From Shewanella aestuarii (GTDB lineage Bacteria > Pseudomonadota > Gammaproteobacteria > Enterobacterales > Shewanellaceae): DNA of 64,000 nt. A program made the position numbers and the translations under genes. Each line of letters opens with the position of its first letter. Within the stretch, counting starts at the first letter, position 1. The stretch spans positions 2,228,501 to 2,292,500 of the forward strand of contig NZ_CP050313.1 in the NCBI RefSeq assembly GCF_011765625.1, written 5' to 3'. Shown piece after piece: positions 19,617 through 30,300 of this stretch. Under the pieces are notes generated by a model. That model worked only from the letters and a program-made list of their open reading frames with translations. It was not told the DNA's origin and did no database searches.

Positions 19617-20410
19617 TATCTCTCCTTGCACTTTTGAGCATGAATAAACGCGATTTGATAAGTTAATGGAATGCCCTTCTCGGTGCGCAAGCGTTGAGCT
19701 AACAGCAACTTTTGTTCCCATTGAGATTTAGTTAGCACAGTCGATGGTTGGTTAAGGTTTAGTTGATTTAGCGCATTCGGTGCTGAAGCCCCAACACCTT
19801 TTATGGAATAAAGTAAGCTACGTAAATCGTCAAAATATACCGTTACCGCTTCTATTTTGGCATCATTTATTAGCCATTTATCGCTCTTCATTTGAGATTG
19901 ATCATCGATTTCGGCAATCCCAAATGCCCTAAGCATAGAGGGTAAACTTAAAAACTCATTGGTTCTAAAGCCTAATGTGGTTAACTCGGGTAAGCTACCT
20001 TGGGCAACAATCGCTAAATGGCAGCTGCCAGTCACTTTTAACACCCGGTGCAACTGATGAATAGCTTGTGCAAAGTCTTGACACCATTGCAAAGCCAAAT
20101 TGGAATAAACACTATCTATCGAACTGGAATCAAAACTTAATGCTTGTACATCACAGCACAGAGTTTGATAGTGCGGATAATCGTGTTGCACTTGGGTTAG
20201 CATGCCTGGCGCAATATCAACTGCGGTGACTTCGGATATCGCATCAAAATGCTTAAAACAAGTGCCAGGGCCACAACCAATATCAGCCAAGTGACCATGC
20301 AGCTGTGCGTGTTTAAGTAAACTTGCTGCAGTCAATCGTTGCAGGACATCATGCTGCTTATAATGCTTTGCCGCATTCGAGAAAGTATTGGCAACCGTTT
20401 TATCTAACAT
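19616..20410 (-). CDS. bioC: Malonyl-ACP O-methyltransferase
   Basis: SAM-dependent methyltransferase that caps malonyl-ACP so the fatty-acid machinery can build pimeloyl-ACP for biotin. The 264-residue product has the SAM motif LADIGCGPGTCFKHF near residue 40, a second acidic strand VTAVDIAPGML, and VYSNLALQWCQDF near residue 105, which is typical of BioC. It sits between bioF and bioD, and its stop overlaps bioD by one base. The companion esterase gene bioH is not in this window. Confidence 0.95.
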   Translation of the reverse strand: MLDKTVANTFSNAAKHYKQHDVLQRLTAASLLKHAQLHGHLADIGCGPGTCFKHFDAISEVTAVDIAPGMLTQVQHDYPHYQTLCCDVQALSFDSSSIDSVYSNLALQWCQDFAQAIHQLHRVLKVTGSCHLAIVAQGSLPELTTLGFRTNEFLSLPSMLRAFGIAEIDDQSQMKSDKWLINDAKIEAVTVYFDDLRSLLYSIKGVGASAPNALNQLNLNQPSTVLTKSQWEQKLLLAQRLRTEKGIPLTYQIAFIHAQKCKER

Positions 20411-20449
20411 CTTATTTCTCTTAATAGATTTGCGGTTAATTATTGATTT

Positions 20450-21583
20450 TTAGAGTAAACCAGCACTGTGCAATTGCGTTGCTAACTTATTCACTAAATC
20501 CGTAATTTGCTGCTGAGTGTGGTTAGAATTTATGGTGATCCTAAGCCTTGCACTGCCTTTGGGCACAGTCGGTGAACGTATCGCGCCAACAGAAAATCCG
20601 TCTTGAGCTAACAGAGTCGCAATGGCCATGGTTTGTTGATTACTACCAATAATCACCGGCTGAATTGCCGTGATTGACTCACTCAATGCAATACCGGCAT
20701 TTGTCGCCAATTGCCTAAAAAAATAAATATTATTATTCAATTGCTCAAGTCGTTGCGGCTCAGACTCAAGCAGATTAATAGCCGATAAGGCAAGGTAAGC
20801 ATTAGCAGGAGACAATGCGGTTGAATAAATATAGTGTCGTGAATTTGCGACTAAATAATCAATCACATGTTGACTGGCTAAAATAGCCGCCCCTTGACAA
20901 CCTAATGCTTTACCAAATGTAACCACTTGAATATCCACAAAAGATGCATTGCACAAAGTGTGATTAACAACCCCAAAGCCATGGGCATCGTCAACAATTA
21001 ACCAAGTGTTATATTGCTGACAAACATCACTTAATTGCTTTATCGGGGCACAGTCGCCATCCATACTAAAAACGCTTTCAGTCACTAAAGCACTATTAGG
21101 GTGTTTTATGACCAACCTAGTGGCGCTATCAATATCATTATGCACAAAGCGAGCTAATTTTGCGCCGCTGCTCTGAACGCCATCAATAATGGAGGCGTGA
21201 ACTAATTTATCCGCAATAACGGTATCGTGATGGGTAAATAAGGTTTTCATTAAGGCATTATTAGCGCTAAAGCCGGAGCAAAATAACATACAGGCTTGAT
21301 GCCCTGTTACCTCACACAACTTTTGCTCTAATGCTTGATGAGCCTTACTGTAACCACTGACTAAGGGCGATGCTTTGCTGCCAACGCCATGAAGCTGTGC
21401 ACCCTGATACAGTGCTTGGGCTAATAAAGGCTCGCTTGCCAATCCAAGGTAATCATTATGACTAAAATCCACGATGCCGACACCATCATGAATCTCACAT
21501 GACAAACGTCTACTGCGAACTAACCCTTGTGAATTAAGCTCAGCCATTTGCTGAGCGATTCTGGTCGATACTGGATGCGACAT
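20450..21583 (-). CDS. bioF: 8-amino-7-oxononanoate synthase
   Basis: PLP enzyme that condenses pimeloyl-thioester with alanine. The 377-residue product shows FSHNDYLGLASEP near residue 40, GVGSKASPLVSGYSKAHQ near 69, DDAHGFGVV near 197 and the lysine region TFGKALGCQGAA near 225, with the Schiff-base lysine in that segment. Length is normal for the family. Located in the bioBFCD operon, about 29 bp after the bioB remnant. Confidence 0.96.
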   Translation of the reverse strand: MSHPVSTRIAQQMAELNSQGLVRSRRLSCEIHDGVGIVDFSHNDYLGLASEPLLAQALYQGAQLHGVGSKASPLVSGYSKAHQALEQKLCEVTGHQACMLFCSGFSANNALMKTLFTHHDTVIADKLVHASIIDGVQSSGAKLARFVHNDIDSATRLVIKHPNSALVTESVFSMDGDCAPIKQLSDVCQQYNTWLIVDDAHGFGVVNHTLCNASFVDIQVVTFGKALGCQGAAILASQHVIDYLVANSRHYIYSTALSPANAYLALSAINLLESEPQRLEQLNNNIYFFRQLATNAGIALSESITAIQPVIIGSNQQTMAIATLLAQDGFSVGAIRSPTVPKGSARLRITINSNHTQQQITDLVNKLATQLHSAGLL

Positions 21584-21612
21584 AATGTTAATAATCGTAA
21601 TGTTTAAACAAA

Positions 21613-22664
21613 CTAAAGCGCTGCAGCATCGTAAAACTGTTTAGTGGCCTTATCTTGTTTAGCACTTGCCTTTGCGACTAAATCACTATCCTGCTCTATA
21701 GTGGCTGATGGGCCTTGTTCAGGATGTAGGCCTAAGCGTTTAAATAATGTCATATCATCATTTTCTTCTGGGTTTGGTGTCGTTAATAATTTGCAACCGT
21801 AAAAAATTGAATTCGCTCCCGCAAAAAAGCACATTGATTGCAATTCATCACTCATATTTTCACGCCCAGCCGATAAACGCACACGGGATTTAGGCATAAT
21901 AATTCGCGCTACCGCAATCGTACGTACGAATTCTAGCGGATCTAAATCATCGAGTTTTTCAAACGGTGTACCCGCCACTTTGACCAACATATTGATTGGC
22001 ACTGAATCTGGGTGTTGCTCAAGGTTAGCCAGCTGTTGCAATAAACCAGCACGATCTTGTGCTTTTTCGCCCATACCTACAATGCCCCAGAACAGACCTT
22101 CATGCCTGATTGACGAACGTTGGTTAAGGTATCAATCCGGTTTTGATAAGTACGAGTGGTGATCACATCGCCATAATATTCAGGCGAGGTGTCTAAGTTA
22201 TGGTTGTAATAATCTAATCCCGCTGCGGCCAATTGATCAGATTGCTCTTTTGACAACATGCCAAGGGTCATGCAAGTCTCCATCCCCAACGCTTTGACAT
22301 CTTTTACCATTTGAGTCAAATATGGCATGTCGCGATCTCGTGGATTACGCCATGCAGCTCCCATACAAAAACGGGAAGCGCCTGCTGCTTTTGCGCTTTT
22401 TGCTTCGGTGATAACCTTTTCGATTTCCAGTAAACGTTCTTTTTCAAGGCCGGTATCGTAACGAGCACTTTGAGGACAATATTTACAATCTTCCGGACAA
22501 GCACCTGTTTTAATTGATAATAAACGGCTTATCTGGACTTCGTTAGGATCAAACGTCTCACGATGAATACTATGGGCTTTAAACAGCAAATCATTCATTG
22601 GCAGCGCAAATAACGCTTCAATTTCTGCTTTTTGCCAATCATGGCGAACTTCTGCTAACGACAT
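21613..22664 (-). pseudogene. bioB: Biotin synthase with a one-base frameshift
   Basis: Radical SAM enzyme that inserts sulfur into dethiobiotin. The first frame (22664 down to 22077) gives 195 residues with the intact radical-SAM cysteines C56, C60 and C63 (CPEDCKYC) and then reads KVCSGAL and stops. The rest of the protein, from [11 protein letters not shown] to the normal C-terminus DAAAL, is in the next frame, 22076 down to 21613. The expected family sequence is CSGGIVGxGE; restoring one G in the run GGGG (plus-strand C-run 22085-22088) gives exactly CSGGIVGMGE. So one base is missing in a homopolymer. The truncated product lacks the 2Fe-2S ligands in the second half. All other bio genes are intact, so either a sequencing error or a very recent mutation fits. 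Confidence 0.9.
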
Positions 22665-22691
22665 TGATTTTTCCTTTATTTTGATTTTCTG

Positions 22692-22720
22692 TTGGCTAGC
22701 ATACCTATAGCCCGTAAACT
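22692..22720 (+). promoter_or_regulatory. Promoter candidate of bioA
   Basis: TTGGCT (22692-22697) and TAAACT (22715-22720) with a 17-bp spacer, each matching four of six bases. It occupies the same 30 bp as the bioB promoter on the other strand, so one bound repressor could block both. The segment 22691-22726 is an imperfect dyad with GTTG and CAAC ends and inner TAC and GTA. Confidence 0.4.
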
Positions 22721-22725
22721 GTCAA
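22698..22725 (-). promoter_or_regulatory. Promoter of bioBFCD
   Basis: On the minus strand a perfect TTGACA (22720-22725) and TATGCT (22698-22703) are spaced by 16 bp, 34 bp upstream of the bioB ATG. It overlaps a divergent bioA promoter candidate, the same face-to-face arrangement as in the E. coli bio operator region. Confidence 0.6.
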
Positions 22726-22762
22726 CGCAGCCAACCCAACAAACTTTACTAACGGTTAATTT

Positions 22763-24127
22763 ATGAGCAACTCAATTTATCCTCCATCATTGTCATCAAC
22801 CGCGTCAAGCCAGTCGATCGATTATGGGTTTGATAGTGAGCACATTTGGCACCCTTACACTTCAATGACTCATGCACTACCGGTTTATGGCGTGGTATCG
22901 GCAAGAGATTGTGAATTAACCTTAGATGACGGTCGTACTTTAATTGATGGTACTAGCTCTTGGTGGGCGTGCGTTCATGGCTATAGCCACCCTGTTATAT
23001 TAGCGGCAATGCAACAGCAACTCACACAACTGAGTCATGTGATGTTTGGCGGTATTACTCACCAGCCAGCCATTGAAGTCAGTAAGTTATTAGTTGAAAT
23101 GACCAGCCCAAATTTAACCAAGGTATTTTTTGCTGATTCAGGCTCAATCGCTGTTGAAGTCGCCATTAAGATGGCGCTGCAGTATTGGCAAGGACAGGCG
23201 AGCAATAGCAAAAACAAATTGATGACCGTTAAACGCGGTTATCATGGAGATACCTTCGCTGCCATGAGTGTTTGTGACCCTGAAGGTGGGATGCATACTA
23301 TGTTTGGCCAGAATGTGACTCAGCAAATCTTTATAGATGCTCCTAGCACTGCGTTTGCAGATAGAGAATTAACTGAAACGGATACTATGGCACTAGAGAA
23401 GGCTTTTGCGACTTATCATCAAGATGTGGCGGCAGTGATCATTGAACCCATCATGCAAGGCGCGGGAGGAATGCGTTTTTATGCACCTGCCTACTTACAA
23501 AAACTGCGACAACTATGTGATAAGTATCAAGTGCTATTAATTTTAGATGAAATTGCCACAGGTTTTGGCCGCACTGGTAAGTTATTTGCCTATCAACATG
23601 CCAATATCACAGCGGATATTTTATGTTTAGGAAAAGCATTAACCGGCGGCTATATTAGCTTAGCGGCGACATTGTGTAGTGATGAGGTAGCAAAAGGGAT
23701 TAGTCAATCACCCGCTGGAGTATTTATGCATGGGCCTACTTTTATGGCAAATCCGCTGGCATGCGCAGCAGCTCAAGCCAGTTTAAACTTGATTAAGCAA
23801 AATCAGTGGCAGCAGCAAGTAAGCCAAATTGAAACCCAATTAACAAGCGAGTTAGCTAATGCCATCACATTACCGCAAGTCAAAGACGTCAGAGTATTAG
23901 GCGCTGTTGGCGTCATTGAAATGCATCAACAAGTTGATACTGCTAGCCTACAGCAAGCATTTGTTAATTTAGGAGTATGGATAAGACCATTTAGCAACCT
24001 CATCTATATCATGCCGCCCTATACCATTTCATCTTGCCAACTCACACAACTCACTCAAGCTATGAAAACCGTTGCTAAAAACATCAATGCTAATAATAGA
24101 AATATCAATTTCATTAGCCATGGCTAA
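22763..24127 (+). CDS. bioA: Adenosylmethionine-8-amino-7-oxononanoate aminotransferase
   Basis: PLP aminotransferase that uses S-adenosylmethionine as amino donor to make 7,8-diaminopelargonate. The 454-residue product has HIWHPYTSM near residue 28, DGTSSWWACVHGYSHP near 73, LILDEIATGFGRTGKLF near 258 with the PLP aspartate, and the lysine motif LGKALTGGY near 290. It is divergent from bioBFCD, as in enterobacteria. About 20 residues at the N-terminus (serine-rich) are extra compared with E. coli BioA. The start ATG at 22763 has no strong Shine-Dalgarno. Confidence 0.96.
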   Translation: MSNSIYPPSLSSTASSQSIDYGFDSEHIWHPYTSMTHALPVYGVVSARDCELTLDDGRTLIDGTSSWWACVHGYSHPVILAAMQQQLTQLSHVMFGGITHQPAIEVSKLLVEMTSPNLTKVFFADSGSIAVEVAIKMALQYWQGQASNSKNKLMTVKRGYHGDTFAAMSVCDPEGGMHTMFGQNVTQQIFIDAPSTAFADRELTETDTMALEKAFATYHQDVAAVIIEPIMQGAGGMRFYAPAYLQKLRQLCDKYQVLLILDEIATGFGRTGKLFAYQHANITADILCLGKALTGGYISLAATLCSDEVAKGISQSPAGVFMHGPTFMANPLACAAAQASLNLIKQNQWQQQVSQIETQLTSELANAITLPQVKDVRVLGAVGVIEMHQQVDTASLQQAFVNLGVWIRPFSNLIYIMPPYTISSCQLTQLTQAMKTVAKNINANNRNINFISHG

Positions 24128-24427
24128 ATAGAGTCAGATTTAGCAAACTTGAAGCATCACTCACCACCAAAAGCTGAACATTTATTTTGTTTGGCTTGTT
24201 ACGTTTTCTAAAACACTTAACGAGTTTAAGTTTGGCCAGCTTCGCGAGCACATCGTCTCAATATGGGTTAGTCGCTTTACCTGCTTGATTTCATCCAAGA
24301 TAGCGGTTTAATTTTTTCAAACAGATAAAATTAACTGAAACAAAAATCCATTTAAGTGGATGTAAAACTTGCTTAATTCAACATAGTCACTCAAAGTTAA
24401 TCTAGATTAATTTGGCCAAAGTGACCT
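24128..24427. other. bioA to hybrid-kinase intergenic region with a palindrome
   Basis: 300 bp without a gene. It contains a small hairpin ATCCA-TTTAAG-TGGAT near 24346-24361 and, at 24397-24410, the perfect 14-bp palindrome TTAATCTAGATTAA whose end is 17 bp upstream of the kinase ATG. The palindrome is in the right place for an operator or 5'-UTR site. Confidence 0.5.
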
Positions 24428-27400
24428 ATGATTCAACTTCCTAAATTTAAAGTCGTCTCAAAATTAGCCGCAGGTGTTTTCTTATCAGGTGTACTCATCA
24501 CAACACTTGTTACCTATTGGGCGAACCACAACAATCAAAAAACCATCCTGTCTGCCCTAGAAGACGCTGCCCATGATGTTGAATATCGAGTGGATGAACG
24601 TTTCACACTTTATCAATATGGTTTACGCGGTGCTCGTGGCACAATTTTAACCGCTGGTGAGCATGCTATTAGTCGAAAACGGTTTCAACGATATAGTCAG
24701 TCTAGAGATGTTGATATTGAATTTCCTGGTGCACGAGGTTTTGGTTTTATCCGCCGAGTATTGCCTGAGCATGAAGCCGATTTTATAAAGCGAGCCCAAT
24801 TAGATGATTGGCCTACATTTGCAATACGTCAGCTAAACCCTCACGATAACGAGCGCTATGTTATTGAATACATTGAGCCAGTCGAGCGTAACTTAGCCGC
24901 AGTTGGGCTTGATATTGCATCAGAAGTCACAAGGCAGACTGCCGCTTATGCTGCGATTATTTCGGGTAATGTACAAATTTCAGGCCCTATCACCTTAGTG
25001 CAAGCAACCGGTAACCCTCTGCAATCGTTTTTAATTTTGATGCCGATTTATCGTACCGCTAGCACACCAGCAACAGAACAAGAGCGGTTAGCACAAGCTT
25101 ATGGCTGGAGTTATGCTCCTTTGGTCACTAACGAGGTGTTAGCTGACTTAGGACTCTACAAAAGTACAACTAAATTAATCTTAACTGACGTAACCGAAGA
25201 GCCGGTTAATTTTTACGAAACCCACCTTGGTGACAATCACACACTTCGTCCAGAGAAGATAATAAAATCATTTGATGTTTTTGGACGTCAATGGCAAATC
25301 TCTTTACAACCTTACCCTAGCTTTTTGAATAATTTAAACCTAGTACCGACAGAGCTAATTGCGATTAATGGACTATTTGTTAGCTTATTATTAACCATTT
25401 TAGCTGGACTATATGGTTATCAAAACCACCGAAAAAAACTGATACAAGCTGAAAATGCTAGGCGAGCCAACATATTAGAACATTCTCTTGATGCCATTAT
25501 TAGCTATGACAGTGAAGGCATTATTACGGGCTGGAATAATGGCGCAACACAAATTTTTGGTCATGAAAGTTCATCAGCCATTGGTCAAAATGGTATCAAA
25601 CTAATTTGCCCAGATGCATTGCAATTAGACGAGGAACATCTTTTTAAGCGCGCCTTGAAAGGACAACCGGTTCTTAATCATTTATCAACCCACGTAGATC
25701 ACAATGGTACGGTATTATTTACCAGTAAAACGGCCATGGCGCTATATAATGAGTCGGGTAAGATCGTTGGCGTTAGCCAAACCATCCGAGATATCACCGC
25801 AGAGCACAATGCTGAAGAGCAAATTCTTGAATTAAATGCAAATCTTGAACGTAAAGTTGCCATTAGAACGCAAGCGCTAGAACAAGCACTGTCAGAAAAT
25901 AAAATCCTACTGGACACCATTAATCAACAACTGATGTATTCAGTCACTGATAACCAAGGTCGAATATTGGAAGCGAATAACAACTTTTGCACCACCAGCG
26001 GTTATCAACATAATGAAATCATGGGAAATTCACACAACATCATCAAATCTGGTGAGCATGATCAATTATTTTGGCAAACGCTTTGGCAACAAATTCAATC
26101 CGGAAAACCTTGGCATGGTGAAATTTGTAACCGTAATAAACAAGGGGAACTGATTTGGTTTGATACTGTCATTGCGCCCATTTTCAATGAACAAAATGAG
26201 ATAGAACGTTATGTATCGCTGCAAACTAACATCACAGAGCGAAAACTATTTCAAATACAAAAAGACGAACTCGGGTCATTACTCACTAATTTGATGGATG
26301 CGGCAACCGAGGTGTCGATTATCGCCACTGATGAACGAGGAATAATTACCTTATTTAATCGTGGTGCCGAACTATTAACCGGATATCAACAACAAGAATT
26401 AGTGGGTAAAACAAGCCCGGCCCTGTTACATGTCGCTGAAGAAGTTGAATTAAGAAGCCAGCAATTAACCCAAGAATACGGTGTTGAAATTAGCGGATTC
26501 GAAACGTTCATTTATAAAGCCCGTACAAGCAAACCAGAGACCAGAATATGGACTTATGTGCGTAAGGATGGTTCAGAGTGCCAAGTCTCTTTATCCTTCA
26601 CGGCCATGCGAAGCCATAATGGAAATATTCTTGGTTATCTGGGTATCGCAGTGAATATTGACTTAATGCTTAAGCAACAAGACCAATTAATTGCAGCCAG
26701 TAATCAACTAACCAAAGCAGCAGAAGTCGCAGAACTGGGTGTTTGGGCGTGGGATTTAGTGACCAATGAACTTGAATGGAACGATCAAATGTTCGCCATT
26801 TATGACTACCCTTTATCACTTCGAGAGCAAGGATTAACTTATCAACATTGGGGTGAGCGAGTACATAAAGATGATATCGCAGCAGCAGAAGCCAAGTTGA
26901 AAGCGGCTGTTGAAGGTCAGCAAGTTTATGATCCTATTTTTAGAGTGGTCACCTCAACGGGATCGGTACGTTTTGTGCAGGCTGGTGCACAAATCAGCCA
27001 TGATAAATTTGGTCGCCCAATTAAAGTAGTGGGAATTAATCGAGATATCACCGCACAGCGAGCATTGGAACAAACTTTACGTTATGCCAAAGAACAAGCT
27101 GATGCCGCCAGCGCCGCTAAATCGGCTTTTTTAGCTAACATGAGCCATGAAATTCGTACTCCCATGAATGCTGTATTAGGCATGCTGCAATTAATCCAGC
27201 ACACCAATATGACCACACAGCAGATGGATTACATACTCAAAACAGAAACAGCAGCAAAATCTTTGTTAGGACTATTAAATGACATTTTAGATTTTTCCAA
27301 AATAGATGCCGGTAAGCTTGAACTTGATATACATGCATGTGAATTTGAAAGTTTGCTCCGCGAGCTGGCTGTGGTGCTTTCTGCTAACATGCATAACCCC

Positions 27401-29305
27401 AATATTGAAGTCGTGTTTGATATTGATCCTAACATTCCAACCACCTTGCAAATCGATCAATTACGCTTAAAACAAATTTTGATTAATTTAGCCGGTAATG
27501 CATTAAAGTTTACCCAGCATGGTTATGTATCAATCAGTATTAACACCTTGGCACAAATAGATGACCAAATTACCTTACAATTTAGTGTTAAAGACACAGG
27601 CATTGGCATTAATCCTGAACATGTCGATAAGATTTTTCAGGGCTTTGTACAGGCAGAATCTTCAACGTCAAGGCGATTTGGCGGCACGGGGTTAGGACTG
27701 GCGATCACCAAACGCTTGGTGGAATTAATGGGGGGTGAGTTAAAGGTAATCAGCCAATTACATCAAGGTAGTCAATTTACCTTTAATTTAACCTTTACCG
27801 TCTTATCAGATATCAAACCAATTACAGTCAACAGACTAGACCAAAAAAGGCTGCTATTAGTTGATAGCTCAGACATGTATCGTAATACCACCGTTAACAT
27901 TCTTACTCAAGCAGGCGCAGACACCATACAGGCATCTAACGGAACCGAGGCCATTTCAATCTTTAAACAAGCGCTTTGTTCTGAGCATCCGATAGATGCA
28001 TTGTTAATAGATTGGCAAGCAATAGTCGCCGATGGACAAAATACAATTGATGCTATCAATGAACTTGTGCCTAGCAAACAATTACCCACCATCATTCTAA
28101 CGGCATTTGAACAACAGGCTCAGGATGAAATACTACAATATAATCCTTCAGCTTACTTTGGCCACTTAAGTAAACCTTTTACTAGCCGATTATTATTAGA
28201 GAAAGTACACAATGCTATAGAAGGTAAAGTATTTGCTATTCAAAACAATCTCTCAAGTGTAAAAACACTAATGGATACTCATGTACTGGTAGTTGAAGAT
28301 AATCAATTAAATCGACAGGTAATCAAAGAATTACTCACTCTTCAAGGTGCTAAAGTCATATTAGCAAACGGAGGAATTGAAGGTGTAAAACAAGTACTTA
28401 ATCCATCTAACGCCTTTGATATTGTGATTATGGATATGCAAATGCCAGATATGGATGGTTTAGAAGCAACCCGACAAATTCGAGCCAATGGTCATAATGA
28501 TTTACCCATTCTTGCAATGACAGCGAATGCATCCCCAGCAGATCGTGATGCCTGTATCGCTGCTGGCATGAATGATCATATTGGCAAGCCCATTGATATG
28601 CAAAAAGTCATTCCTTGCATGTTAAAGTTACTTGGGCGCGAAACATTAGCAAGCTCTTCAGCCGCACCTACAGAGTCGAGCACGAACATCACTCAAGCCG
28701 AGCCAGCGGTTCTAGAATCAACTGAATCTATATTAAAAAGATTTGGTGGTGAGCAAGATTTTGTCATCGAGGTTATTCAATGTTTTGAAAGTGAAATTGT
28801 TGAATTGCTAGCATCTTTAGCCAGCGCACTCACCGAAGACAACACGGGCAATATCGTCAGAATTGCGCATACAATTAAAGGTACTGCGAGTAATTTGGGC
28901 GCTAAGAGTTTAGCCTTTCATGCAGAGAAACTCGAACAACAAGGTAAATATTTTATAGCTACCGAAGATAAACAAATCTGGTTAGATAAACTTGAGCAAT
29001 TACTAAACGATAGTATGAAGATGTTTAATATTGCCTTTCCAAACGTTACAAAAAGTGAAAACACAGCAGTGCCCACTGCAGGCCCTAAAGAGACACTGAT
29101 TTCGCAAACTGATATTAATCAACAAATGATAAAATTAATTACCTGTTTGACCGAACAAAATTTAGATGCCTTAGATGTTTTTCAAGATATTTTCACTCAA
29201 GTTAATGCAACAGAAACGTGGTTAACACTTAAGAATCAGATTAATAATCTAGATTTCAAACAAGCAATAGTCACAGCAAATAAGATTATAAAAGGGAATA
29301 AATAA
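24428..29305 (+). CDS. CHASE-PAS hybrid sensor histidine kinase with two REC domains and Hpt
   Basis: A 1625-residue tripartite membrane sensor kinase. By eye: TM1 about residues 12-30; periplasmic CHASE-type sensor about 45-250 ([13 protein letters not shown] is characteristic); TM2 about 309-332; PAS domains near 350-460, 493-608, 615-755 and 762-880; HisKA with H907 in [10 protein letters not shown]; HATPase with NALKF, DTGIGI and GGTGLGLAI about 1010-1125; REC1 with D1195; REC2 with D1336 in [11 protein letters not shown]; Hpt with H1481 in [17 protein letters not shown]1 is unusual: its acidic pair reads VDSSD rather than two adjacent acids, so it may be impaired. The stop overlaps the next gene's ATG by one base (TAATG), so the relay most likely feeds the REC-GGDEF protein. 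Ligand unknown; CHASE domains often bind small organic molecules. Confidence 0.93.
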   Translation: MIQLPKFKVVSKLAAGVFLSGVLITTLVTYWANHNNQKTILSALEDAAHDVEYRVDERFTLYQYGLRGARGTILTAGEHAISRKRFQRYSQSRDVDIEFPGARGFGFIRRVLPEHEADFIKRAQLDDWPTFAIRQLNPHDNERYVIEYIEPVERNLAAVGLDIASEVTRQTAAYAAIISGNVQISGPITLVQATGNPLQSFLILMPIYRTASTPATEQERLAQAYGWSYAPLVTNEVLADLGLYKSTTKLILTDVTEEPVNFYETHLGDNHTLRPEKIIKSFDVFGRQWQISLQPYPSFLNNLNLVPTELIAINGLFVSLLLTILAGLYGYQNHRKKLIQAENARRANILEHSLDAIISYDSEGIITGWNNGATQIFGHESSSAIGQNGIKLICPDALQLDEEHLFKRALKGQPVLNHLSTHVDHNGTVLFTSKTAMALYNESGKIVGVSQTIRDITAEHNAEEQILELNANLERKVAIRTQALEQALSENKILLDTINQQLMYSVTDNQGRILEANNNFCTTSGYQHNEIMGNSHNIIKSGEHDQLFWQTLWQQIQSGKPWHGEICNRNKQGELIWFDTVIAPIFNEQNEIERYVSLQTNITERKLFQIQKDELGSLLTNLMDAATEVSIIATDERGIITLFNRGAELLTGYQQQELVGKTSPALLHVAEEVELRSQQLTQEYGVEISGFETFIYKARTSKPETRIWTYVRKDGSECQVSLSFTAMRSHNGNILGYLGIAVNIDLMLKQQDQLIAASNQLTKAAEVAELGVWAWDLVTNELEWNDQMFAIYDYPLSLREQGLTYQHWGERVHKDDIAAAEAKLKAAVEGQQVYDPIFRVVTSTGSVRFVQAGAQISHDKFGRPIKVVGINRDITAQRALEQTLRYAKEQADAASAAKSAFLANMSHEIRTPMNAVLGMLQLIQHTNMTTQQMDYILKTETAAKSLLGLLNDILDFSKIDAGKLELDIHACEFESLLRELAVVLSANMHNPNIEVVFDIDPNIPTTLQIDQLRLKQILINLAGNALKFTQHGYVSISINTLAQIDDQITLQFSVKDTGIGINPEHVDKIFQGFVQAESSTSRRFGGTGLGLAITKRLVELMGGELKVISQLHQGSQFTFNLTFTVLSDIKPITVNRLDQKRLLLVDSSDMYRNTTVNILTQAGADTIQASNGTEAISIFKQALCSEHPIDALLIDWQAIVADGQNTIDAINELVPSKQLPTIILTAFEQQAQDEILQYNPSAYFGHLSKPFTSRLLLEKVHNAIEGKVFAIQNNLSSVKTLMDTHVLVVEDNQLNRQVIKELLTLQGAKVILANGGIEGVKQVLNPSNAFDIVIMDMQMPDMDGLEATRQIRANGHNDLPILAMTANASPADRDACIAAGMNDHIGKPIDMQKVIPCMLKLLGRETLASSSAAPTESSTNITQAEPAVLESTESILKRFGGEQDFVIEVIQCFESEIVELLASLASALTEDNTGNIVRIAHTIKGTASNLGAKSLAFHAEKLEQQGKYFIATEDKQIWLDKLEQLLNDSMKMFNIAFPNVTKSENTAVPTAGPKETLISQTDINQQMIKLITCLTEQNLDALDVFQDIFTQVNATETWLTLKNQINNLDFKQAIVTANKIIKGNK

Positions 29306-30258
29306 TGGATATTTCTGACTTACTTATTTCCCAGCGAGAAGTAAAAGGGAAAATTTTAATTGTTGATGATCAGATTATTAATATCAAAATTTTAAGGCAG
29401 TTACTGCATGATGATTATGATATTCATATGGCCAAAGACGGTCATCAAGCATTAGAGATGTGCTCAAGTGTAAAGCCAGATCTGGTATTACTTGATATCG
29501 AAATGCCAACCTTAAATGGCTTTGAGGTATGCCGCGAGTTAAAAAATAACCCAAAAACAACGGACATTGCCGTTATCTTTATTACAGGCCATTTCGACGA
29601 AGAAAAAGAAGTCCAGGGTTTTCAATTAGGCGCGGTGGATTTTATTCATAAACCGATTAACCCGATTATTACCAAAGCCAGAGTAAAAAATCAGTTTATG
29701 CTAAAACGTCAAAATGATTTATTACTTAAATTTGCTTTGTATGATGGATTAACGGGCATTGCCAATAGACGCCACTTTGAGCAGCGATTTTCCGAAAATT
29801 GGCGTTTGTGCGCGCGCGAACAAAAACCCATATCTCTCATCATGTTAGACATTGACCAATTTAAACAATATAACGACCATTATGGCCATCAGCAAGGAGA
29901 TGACTGCTTGCTTAAGGTCGCTAAAGCCCTAAGTGATACCGTTAACAGACCTTTTGATCTCGTCGCCCGCTACGGAGGAGAAGAATTTATATGTATATTA
30001 CCAAACACCACATTTATTGGAGCTCAACATATCGCACAAAAAATAATCGCCAATGTGCAAGCGATTAATATTCAGCATGAATACTCCAATGTGGCCAAAC
30101 ATGTAACAATTAGCGCAGGTGTTGCCACCACAATACCTGAACAAGAACATTTACATGACCTGTTGATTGAATTAGCTGATAAACAGCTTTATATCGCCAA
30201 AAAACAAGGGCGCAATCAAGTTGCTGCATTTGAAGTGACGAATATATCGATTGATTGA
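29305..30258 (+). CDS. Response regulator with GGDEF output (diguanylate cyclase)
   Basis: A 317-residue REC-GGDEF protein that would make c-di-GMP when phosphorylated. REC about residues 15-130 with acidic pair DD near 24-25, phospho-acceptor D64 in LLDIEMP and lysine in HKPINP; GGDEF domain about 150-312 with GGEEF at 224-228, the normal active variant. The inhibitory I-site RxxD is present as RPFD at 215-218, five residues before GGEEF, so product feedback is expected. It is translationally coupled to the hybrid kinase by a TAATG overlap, making this kinase its likely phosphodonor. Confidence 0.93.
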   Translation: MDISDLLISQREVKGKILIVDDQIINIKILRQLLHDDYDIHMAKDGHQALEMCSSVKPDLVLLDIEMPTLNGFEVCRELKNNPKTTDIAVIFITGHFDEEKEVQGFQLGAVDFIHKPINPIITKARVKNQFMLKRQNDLLLKFALYDGLTGIANRRHFEQRFSENWRLCAREQKPISLIMLDIDQFKQYNDHYGHQQGDDCLLKVAKALSDTVNRPFDLVARYGGEEFICILPNTTFIGAQHIAQKIIANVQAINIQHEYSNVAKHVTISAGVATTIPEQEHLHDLLIELADKQLYIAKKQGRNQVAAFEVTNISID

Positions 30259-30300
30259 CCTTGCTAGTCCAACAACAAACTCAGCTTTTTGGCTGAAACA

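Noticed and set aside
22077..22095. Programmed frameshift in bioB
   Set aside because: There is no slippery heptamer with a downstream structure or internal Shine-Dalgarno, and other bioB genes are unbroken; a missing base in a G-run is simpler.
22711..22750. BirA operator of E. coli type between bioA and bioB
   Set aside because: GTAAAC and TTTAC half-sites are present but about 25 bp apart, whereas the consensus spacer is about 14-16.
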